From Dendrobium chrysotoxum (taxonomy: Eukaryota; Streptophyta; Magnoliopsida; Asparagales; Orchidaceae), in NCBI GenBank assembly GCA_019925795.1, contig CM034315.1, positions 10,714,200-10,778,199 on the forward strand: a stretch of DNA of 64,000 nucleotides. The letters run 5' to 3'. Shown in pieces: positions 55,850-64,000 of this stretch. The first letter of the stretch is position 1. Each line of letters starts with the position of its first letter. Under the pieces are notes generated by a model. That model worked only from the letters and a program-made list of their open reading frames with translations, did no database searches and was not told the DNA's origin. The translations under genes and the position numbers were made by a program.

Positions 55850-58650
55850 AAAGATGATATTGTAACTCAAAATGTGAGTATGCTTGAGGATATTAATAAA
55901 TAGTTGTTTGATTTAAAAGACATATATTCTAATGAATTGCCATCACCTAGGGATAGCAATGTATCATTGATTTAATTCTTGGATTATTATCGTCTAACTT
56001 GACTTATTATAGGATGGATTTAATTGAACACACTGAAGTTAAAAAAATAAAGCGATTTTTTAAGAATAGGTTTTTTAGAATAAAAGCATGAGTTCTTGTG
56101 TTATTTATGTACGTTGATGCATGTTTGTGGATAGTTAAGCAATTACTAAATTATCATGAAATATTGCTTTTTATACCCCTATTGGACGACACGTGAACAC
56201 GACGATGACTGAGGTTGGACATTTTTAAAATTGCTTTGAGAAGTGATTATCATCAAGTGTAAATGAGAGGGTGATGGATGGAAAAACAACATTTAAAAAA
56301 TCAACGTGTTTTATATTAATGGTTGATGGTGTTTTTTGGATTTCTAATATACTGAGTATTTTTATGAGGATTATGAATTATCTTTTGTAATTTTTTATGA
56401 GGAAGTTTCTTATTATGTGCTTTGATGATTTGATAAATAACAAAACAAAAGATGATTATTTGTTGCATCTTAAGAAAATTTTTGAAGCTCAGGTGAGTTA
56501 TATTTGAATTTGAAGAAATGTTATTTTGTAATATAATCCATAATTTTTTTAAAAAAAACTTGTGTTTCGTGATAATCTATTTGTTGATCATTATAAATTG
56601 AACTTATTAACAATTGGCCAACACCAACCAATTTTTATGAGACTTAAAGTTTTCATGATTTGAACACTTTCTATTGACAATTCATTCAAATATTTTATAC
56701 TGTGATGACACTAATTACAAAATGTCTTAAGGAAGAGGGTTAAAAGGTCAAAATTTGCTAATTGAGCTTTTACTGAAATTAAGAAGAGACTCGCGAATGC
56801 ATCAACACTTAGGTTGTTTGATTTTAATAAAATGTTTTGAGGTTTCATGCGATGAATCTGGTTTAAGTATTTTTGGAGTGTTAAGTGAAGAGGGATATTA
56901 GATTACCTATTTTAGTGAGAAATTGAATTGAGACTAAGCAGAAGCATTCAAATTATGATATGAAATTTTATTTGTTGTTCAAGCACTTCATTATTCAAAT
57001 ATTTTGAGTTCATAAAAAAATTAGGACATGGGCATGCAAAGCGGATTGCATTTCTATAGGAAAATACTTTTGTCTTGAAACATTGTGATGTAGTTGAAAA
57101 TAAGTCTTTTGATGCTTTAAGTTTGGTTGATGATATTTTCAATACAATGAAGATTAAGGCGACTAATTTTGGTAACATTAAAGATGAATACACCACTTGT
57201 AAGCACTTTAGTGAGATATATTAGGACCTAGATAATAATTTGTCTATGCTTAATAAATGCTTCATGATTAAAGATAATTGTTTATTTAAGGGGTCACATC
57301 TTTACATACCTAATTCATCTTTGAGGGTTTTCTTATATCAGAATTTCATGTTTTTGGTTTTGCTGCAAGGCGTTTTTGTGGGTATCAGGCTATAGTCATA
57401 AATGAGAATAATTGTTATCGGCCTAGCTTGAAAATACATGTAGTGCATATTAACAATATAGAACTTGTCAGATAGTTAAGGGGATAAAAACTAATACTGA
57501 CATCTTTGCCTATTCCATATAAGTCATTGGAGGATCTTAGCATGAACTTCATGTTTGGACTATATAGGACTTTAAGGAAACAACAACTTTAAGGAAACAT
57601 GATGCTATTTTTGTAATTCTGGATCATTTTTCTAAAATGACACATGTCAATCCAGTGATAAAACTGGTGATGCTTCTCACATTATTAAACTATACTTAAA
57701 TGAGGTAGTTATATTGTATGACTTGCTTAAAATCATTTTGTTTTATAAGATGTCAAATCTAGGAATTACTTGAAAACTTTTTGAAAAAAGAAAATGCAAT
57801 TAAAATTTTTAGCTATATTTTAGATATCTTGGGTCTATTGTTCAGAGTTATGGTGAAATAGATGAGGATATTATTAATAGAATTCAAGTTGGATGGTTGA
57901 AGTAGAGGAATGCATCGGGCTTGTTGTGTGAAAGAAAAGTCCCCCTCAAACTTAAGGGAAAATTCTATAAGATTGTGGTTAGACTTGCAATGTTTTATGA
58001 TGCAGAATGTTGGCCATTAAAAGAGAAGCATAATATTAAGTTAAGTGTTGCAGAGATGATGATGCTCAGGTGGATGAGTGGATTTACTCTTAGAGCCAGG
58101 ATACGAAATGAGCATATACGTGAAATGGTTGGAGTAGCTCCAGTGGAAGATATGATTAGAGAGAGTCGCCTTAGATGGTTTGGTCACATAAAACAACGAC
58201 CTTCCGATGACCCGGTTAGGAAAGTAGATGTATTAGATTTGACTTATGTTAAGAAGGTAGATGTAGAACTAAAAAGACTTGGTTAGAAATTATTAGAAAT
58301 GACCTTTCTTTATTAGATTTAAATGAGAATTTAACTTTTAACATGACATAATGGAGAAAAATGATTCATGTAACCGACCACACATAGTTGGATAAAGGCT
58401 TGATGTTGTTGTTGTTATTACCCACAACTTGATGGACAAATTGAGATAGATAATAGGAGTTTAGGTGAACTATTGAGATGTTTAATTTAAGAGATGTATC
58501 TAATTGGAATTTGATTTTCACTCTATCTGAAATTGTATGCAATTCATCTATTAATAAATTTACAAGCATGAGTCCTGGTGAAAGAATTGAGAGTTCCAAT
58601 TTAGAAATCCTATAAATCTTGTTAAACCTCATAAATGACTTGCATGACGA
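55850..58650 (+). pseudogene. Decayed Ty3/gypsy pol (RT, RNase H, integrase), split by a LINE
   Basis: Recognisable blocks in order: before RT, NELPSPRDSN (about 55935); RT, LRSDYHQV (56236), FDDLINNKTKDDYLLHLKKI (56430); RNase H, ASTLRLFDFNKMF (56800) and a YFSEK-like part; integrase, KGSHLYIPNSSLRVF (57288), PIPYKSLEDLSMNFMFGLYR (57510), AIFVILDHFSKMTHVNP (57605), and DGQIEIDNRSLGELLRCL (58432). Frameshifts and stops are frequent. The integrase is interrupted at about 57818 by RTE LINE copy 4, and its YPQLDGQ motif resumes at 58419. LTRs were not found. No protease or gag is visible. Confidence 0.85.
57818..58416 (+). mobile_element. RTE-clade LINE (copy 4), nested in gypsy integrase
   Basis: Starting tttagatatcttgggtctat, it encodes YLGSIVQSYGEIDEDIINRI, KVPLKLKGKFYKIVVRLAMF, ECWPLKEKHNIKLSVAEMMM, LRWMSGFTLRARIRNEHIRE and LRWFGHIKQRPSDDPVRK, the C-terminal reverse transcriptase-distal part of RTE ORF2. 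Two in-frame lesions are visible near 57905 and 58265. It ends ggataaaggcttgatg plus TTG repeats. The flanking gypsy integrase reading continues across it. This is the longest of the five RTE 3' ends here. Confidence 0.9.
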
Positions 58651-58950
58651 TATTAATTGAAAATTGACTATTAATTATAATATTTATAAATCTATTGCTC
58701 ATGTGAATAAGACATGTGAAATTTAAATCATGTGATAAGGTTATGATACATTGCGAGTCTTGAAAAGTTTCCTACACAAGCTTTTAAGAAATTCAATGCG
58801 TGAAAGATGAGTTATTTAAAATCATGCAACGCATTGGGTTTAACATTCCAAAAAGTTCTGACACCAGTCAAAATTTTAATATATATGATATAATTTAATT
58901 TCATGAACTTGCAACAAATATTATGAAGTTGTCCCTCTTTCTATTCTTTC

Positions 58951-59010
58951 GGAAGCCAATCCCTTATAGTGGGATGAAAGCTTCTTGTTGTTATTGTTGT
59001 TGTTGTTCTA
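58951..59010 (+). mobile_element. Tail remnant of an RTE LINE (copy 5)
   Basis: ccaatcccttatagtgggat and gaaagcttcttgttgttatt followed by more TTG repeats match the last 60 bp of the other RTE copies (accccacatagtgggataaa, ggcttgatg, TTG tail). No coding part is left. Confidence 0.7.
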
Positions 59011-62000
59011 TTCCTTTAGAAATCACATTCCAACAATGGCTTGAGGAGGAGAATCACTTAGTGTGGAGGAAGAAAAACTTAAAAATCTTTTCCTATATTC
59101 TCCCTTATTTTTTCTTCTAGGGTTTCTACGTTGTTTTATGCCCTTCAATCTAATGTTTATTCATCCATTAACAACATATGATATTAATCATCCTTTCAAA
59201 ATTCCAATCAATAAGCAATTAATGAGTATATTCATTCAAATTTCAAATTATTGAAGATTGTATAGTATGGTCAAAGGATTATACAACCTGATCATTTTGA
59301 TTTAGAACATGGACTGAGGATTACATTGTATGATTTGCATCATATTGCATGATTTATAGAATGATTTGATTGAATTGAATATTACTTAATTAATCTCATG
59401 GATTTAATTTGAAATTAAGTACTGTACATCTGCAATGTGATCCATAAACTGGTCCAATGAAATCAAACTTGATTTGGTTGATTGAATTTGAACTTCAGTA
59501 GATACACTACCCAATCTCCATCATGCAATACAAATACTTATAGATTTTCCAATGAAAAATACTTTTTTTGGTTAAATTTAATTCTTAATTCATAAATGGG
59601 TGTGTGCAAGCAATCCTTAGCTTTATCAATAAATTTTTAATACATTTAAAATGTATTTAAGTTCATTATGATTCTGTTACTTATTGATTGTATGTTTTAG
59701 TTAATAATCATTTTGAGCATGATTAAAATATTTATAGTGTATTTTAGTTCATAATTGTTTAGTGTTCATCACTCCTTGGCTATTAGTGTAAACATGAACT
59801 TAAATAATTCTTTGTAATGACATTAAAAATCTAGAGACTAAGCTTGGATTAAGTTGAAGCTACACTTTGCACTTGAGTTCTAATTAGTTTTTTTGTATTA
59901 ATTTTCAAGCCTAAAATAGCCTATCATACTATGTCTTCATCACTGTTGTTACTAATATATGAGTAACCTATAACTTGTACGAACACATTATACTAGATGA
60001 TACACCACACAAGATTTGTGTCCATCAAATCAAGAGTAAGCCACACATAAGTCATATGAGCTTATGGGGTCAACAACGATCTTCTTATATTTAAAGATGA
60101 CAAACTAATGTTGATGTGAAGGGATAAGGTATAAAAAATCTTAAAATAGCTAGCCCCATTAGATGTGTATTAATACTCCCATTAGTATATGCATATATCA
60201 ACAAATATTTCTCTCCCTTTTGACGTTATTGAAAGAGATAACACTTCTTTGTTATTTTGTTGTAACCAACAACTATATACTCCCCCTAAATGAATCAGAA
60301 TAGTATGATTTGTTTTAAAAATAATCGATTTACATTTAAAGTACTTATAAATAAATCATGGCATAATTTAAAGTTCATTAAAATGTATACTAATTTAAAA
60401 TATTATGAACTGTAGTGTAAATTACCAGAAGCATGTAATAAAAAATATATGCTATCTAATAGAGAAAATGCTAGATGTACATTGGATGAAAATTTTGTAT
60501 AATGAAAATACATATATAAATCTAGTGGCATTGATTATGCAAAAATCAGTACGATACTTGATTAAAAGTAAGATTCAATGAGAAATACAAATAGATATGA
60601 ATTTCTTTAATTATTTTATGATTTAAATCACATTAACATGAGATAGAGCTTACGGTAGTGCTTTCTATGCTACTAATCATTTAATATGCTTCTAACAAAT
60701 TTGATAATGATTTATGATACCACTTGTGAATATTTTTTGTTTAAAATTAATTTTCAAGCACTATTCATGATATTGATAAATCATCATATCATGATACCAA
60801 TCATAGATAATCATTTTAAGTATATTGATCATGATATGAATTTGGGACGACGCACTTGCATAATTTAAATATTTGTGCTTAAATATTTGAGAAATATTAA
60901 TATACTATTCATGTATAGAGTATTGATGTCAAATATTAATACTAATTATGGTGCATGGACAAACATAAAATGAAATTAATCATAGAGTCAAAACGCACTA
61001 AGATCAAAATCATTATGATAAAATCTAAATTCAGTTTTCTAAACTTGTCATGACCTATTATGTTTCTACTCTCTAATTAGCTTGATGAAGATCTTTATAT
61101 CAACTACAGGCTAGTAGAGAAGGTTCATGGGGTCAAAGTAAGCTGTATGAGCATCATCACATCAATTATATATGTTTCACTTGGTCTCCAAAATAGTTTA
61201 TAAATAATATTATAAAAATAATTGAAATTATTAATGAATATGAAGATGATAAGGTCAAATTTAGCATACATTCATGCAGGTAAAATATTTAAATAAAAAT
61301 CAATGAATAATTCTAACAACTAAAGTTAAACTTTATCATTTTTCTGAAATCATCCAAATGAAATGGGAACCGAGTATGCTAAAACAAGATTTAATATACA
61401 TAATCTATGAGAAATGAATATGTATGCGTTATGAGATTGATTTGTCTTTAATTAATGATTGGAATTCATAAATAATTTATCCTTAGAATAGTATGACACA
61501 TTTTATAGAAATTGTTCCATGCTCCTTAAAAAATAACCTATAGATATAATTGATGACTATTTGTAAAGGATAGTTTCTGTGAGTTTATAATTATGAGATT
61601 GGAGTTATGATAATGAAAATATATTTTATTTTAGCATGAATTTTTTTTTGAAAGTTATATAAAAATTATAACATGCTAAAACAATATATATTGTCTCGGG
61701 CTTGAATTTATAAGCTTTGCAAAATTTAATTCTCAAGAATGTTTTAGAGCACATGTTCATACATTATATGAGTAGATCATTAAGGCTTTAAGTTAGATTA
61801 ATTTAATCTTGTATGATAAATTAAACTAACCAAGGACTAAATGTAAATAATGAAGGATGTTGGAAAATGGAAACACGTCACATTTGTTATATACCATGCC
61901 TTTCAAGATTAGTGATTTGAAATATACATTTTTAATTTATTATCCTTGAATATACGTTAGATCGTCAACTTATCTTCAATGATCTTTCTTGAAGACTCTA

Positions 62001-62099
62001 CGACATAAATTTATTTTTTAGATTTTTGATCCTTTTACATTAGTAGCATTATGGATAGATAAATGCATGTGGAGGTGGTGAACTATGCGAGCTTGTGCC
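59011..62099. other. AT-rich intronic or intergenic DNA, no exon seen
   Basis: This may be intron 3 of the PAT14-like gene. I found no DHHC-family exon (nothing like FYTFLETT or GNTTTIEAYEK). At 60205-60290, tctctcccttttgacgttat and tatactccccctaaatgaat resemble the ctccccc-type words near the 3' part of plant Copia elements, so this may belong to the same relic as 62100-63620. Confidence 0.45.
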
Positions 62100-63620
62100 T
62101 TCAGCAATTCAGAGGTATGTAAATGAAGCCTTAAATTGTATGGATCTTCTAAACGAGCATTCATATGAAGACTTCTATATGAGCACTCATGAGCAGCATG
62201 AACTTAACTATCACAAGGAGTACATGCAATGCTAGGCAAAGCATGCATAAATAAATTAACAATTCTAGATTTATTTTTATTAATTGAATGAGTGTGCATA
62301 TGAGATTTGTAATCTGACTGATGTGTGGTATGCGTATAAGAATCAAAACAAATATCAATAGAAGCATGTGAAGTCTCATTTTATCTGCATCTCAAACTAG
62401 TATTCTCCCTTTCTAAATACCAAAATTGACCCATAAATCATGATTATCTATTAGACCAGTCCAGCTAGACCGGGAGGGACCGGCTCCTTAGGGGGATCAA
62501 GGGGCATTAGGAGGGAAAATTTAAAAGATAGACTGTTTTAGGACTTACATCATTATTGGATGCCTTAAGTAGGTGATTTTCTTAGGGTTAGAGATATGTG
62601 CTGGTTGAAATTAGATTATTCTTAAGGTGTTTGGGCTCTAGCTGGCGGCTAGAGATTTGAGAGAGCCGGATCTTCCTCTCCAATTGAAGATTCACTTGTA
62701 TCTTGTCTTTTCTTTCATAAAACTTTCAATAAAAAAGTGTTCGTATGTTCTATCCCTGGTTTTCTTATCGCTAGTTTTCTTAAATTGCTAAAATCAGATT
62801 TTAGTCAAGGCTTTCTTTAAATTTCTGCAAGCACTTCCTAACATTATCTTTATCAGTAGATGATAATTCTTCATCTATAATTTTAATTTTCTTTTCTAAT
62901 GTATCAATCTTTGCTTGTAGAGAATCATGAGTAGAATTGCTAGTAAACATTAAATCTTTAATTCTTGAGATTATGCTAGCATTTTTTACCCGACATGCTA
63001 ATCATTGTATGAAGGTAATTTAAGTCATGATTGCATATAACAAACGAATTGGTAATTAATGAGTGATTCATTTGTAAGTCTGCGATATCATTTTTTAAAT
63101 ATGTAATTCTATTCAGTGAAGATAAATAATGATCAGTTATACTATCAAATTCATTTTTCTTTTTGTTGATTCAAGTTGCAAGAGATAGTATAGGTATATG
63201 GGTCATGTTTGAGTTATTTATTTTCTTTTTTATTGAAAAGATATTTATTTTTTAAATTATCAAATACAAGAAATAATTCTTTATAAGCGTATGAAATTTT
63301 CTTGTAAGTTAATTCATTTATCTTATCATTCTTGCAATCTTATAGGAATTCTGTAATGGAGATGAGTACTTTTTCTTGTCTTTCTTCCAATTCATGAACA
63401 AAAACAACAATGCCTTTGCAAAGCTTCTTATTCTAATTCCCTTTAACTTTCTTTCTCCTAAGAAAGTTGTTTTGGAATTTCTCCAATGTTGAGCCTGTTG
63501 ACATTGTCTATAAAGATTCCTTTTACATTAATAATGTTCTCACATAACTTAGTTAAATCTTCATAACAAAATGAGAGCTTGCACTTTTTTTAACATAGGA
63601 CATATTATCCAACAATTTAA
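62100..63620 (-). pseudogene. Gag-like relic of a Copia (SIRE-type) retrotransposon
   Basis: On the minus strand 62990-62820 reads SRIKDLMFTSNSTHDSLQAK then IDTLEKKIKIIDEELSS, a Lys/Glu-rich coiled-coil-like segment, and 63300-63240 reads ELFLVFDNLKNKYLFNKK. At 62400-62110 a His/Cys-bearing segment with FMHALPSIACTPCDS and HAAHECSYRSLHMNARLED follows. These composition and order features recall the long Gag of SIRE-type Copia elements. Frames are broken. A segment at 62455-62770 (gaccgggagggaccggctcc..tcaataaaaaagtg) looks like a separate insertion, perhaps a small LTR. Confidence 0.4.
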
Positions 63621-64000
63621 AATAACATGTCATAATTTGTGATTAATGGATATTAAAAATTTAACACATGTTTTTTTCCCCAAAATCAATGCTAGATTTA
63701 TCAAACATAGGTGGTTGAAAAATATCTCAATCAAAAGACCTTGAATGTTGAGTAAAACAGGAGAGCCTTCACTTTAATACCACTTATAAGTCGAAGGCAC
63801 TCCACAACAGAGAGGGTGAATTGGGCGTGAAGTGACACTTAGAGAATTTCTTCGAGATATTACCAACTCAAATCCTTTTTAATTAATATGGAATATAAAA
63901 GTTAAGTATCCAATCAATGAAACAAAGTAGTGTATCAAACAAGTCAACATGTGGAAAATAATCATAGATAGTTGAATGTATTGATTGGATACATAATTAT
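63621..64000. other. Right edge, repeat-like, no gene
   Basis: At 63795-63830 gaaggcactccacaacagag and agggtgaattgggcgtgaag resemble the gaggggggtgaattg wording at 44745, which often marks the start of such Copia-like repeats. Nothing coding is visible. Confidence 0.4.

Noticed and set aside
59112..59160. ttcttctag acceptor-like site followed by an open frame
   Set aside because: The translation (GFLRCFMPFNLMF) does not match the DHHC family and no donor follows.

Overview
This window is nuclear DNA from a flowering plant with a repeat-rich genome. It is AT-rich, its genes are split into short exons by GT-AG introns, and most of it is decayed transposable elements: RTE-type LINEs with TTG tails, Ty3/gypsy and Copia-like LTR elements, hAT, MULE and other MITEs. 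I cannot name the species. Nothing in it is bacterial, viral or organellar, and I found no CRISPR array, operon or confident tRNA/rRNA gene.

Three protein genes can be supported, all found by joining short exons rather than from long ORFs. (1) Minus strand, 1867-8416: first four exons of a maspardin (SPG21-type alpha/beta hydrolase-like) gene; the 3' exons are probably beyond the left edge. (2) Minus strand, 16737-31171: a complete seven-exon gene for an organellar peptidyl-tRNA hydrolase of the ICT1/ArfB class (GGQ release-factor domain, 220 residues). Its first intron is about 12 kb and full of transposons. (3) Plus strand, 53630-54742: first three exons of a DHHC-type S-acyltransferase of the PAT14 type, up to just after the catalytic DHHC motif; the next intron is loaded with a gypsy element and RTE LINEs, and exon 4 was not found.

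Layout: 1-8.4 kb maspardin, with an RTE LINE, a SINE-like piece and a 2.2-kb hAT element in its introns. 8.4-16.7 kb intergenic: a gypsy pol relic holding a 1.5-kb solo LTR, a 619-bp MULE-type MITE with an internal minisatellite, and several small MITEs. 16.7-31.2 kb ICT1-like gene. 31.2-53.5 kb gene-poor: LTR-like repeats, a 6.1-kb putative solo LTR with clean target-site duplications, a Copia-like region with a palindrome-rich block, and microsatellites. 53.5-54.7 kb PAT14 exons. 54.7-64 kb gypsy pol remains with nested LINEs, then a sparse region ending in a Copia gag-like relic.

The three genes have unrelated housekeeping roles (endomembrane hydrolase-fold protein, organellar ribosome rescue, protein S-acylation) and do not form a system. 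I found no convincing new biological system. The more unusual material is in repeat structure: target-site-verified nested insertions, related inverted repeat arms flanking the ICT1-like first exon, and several unrelated repeat families that each carry a compact GC-richer block of short tandem or palindromic motifs.
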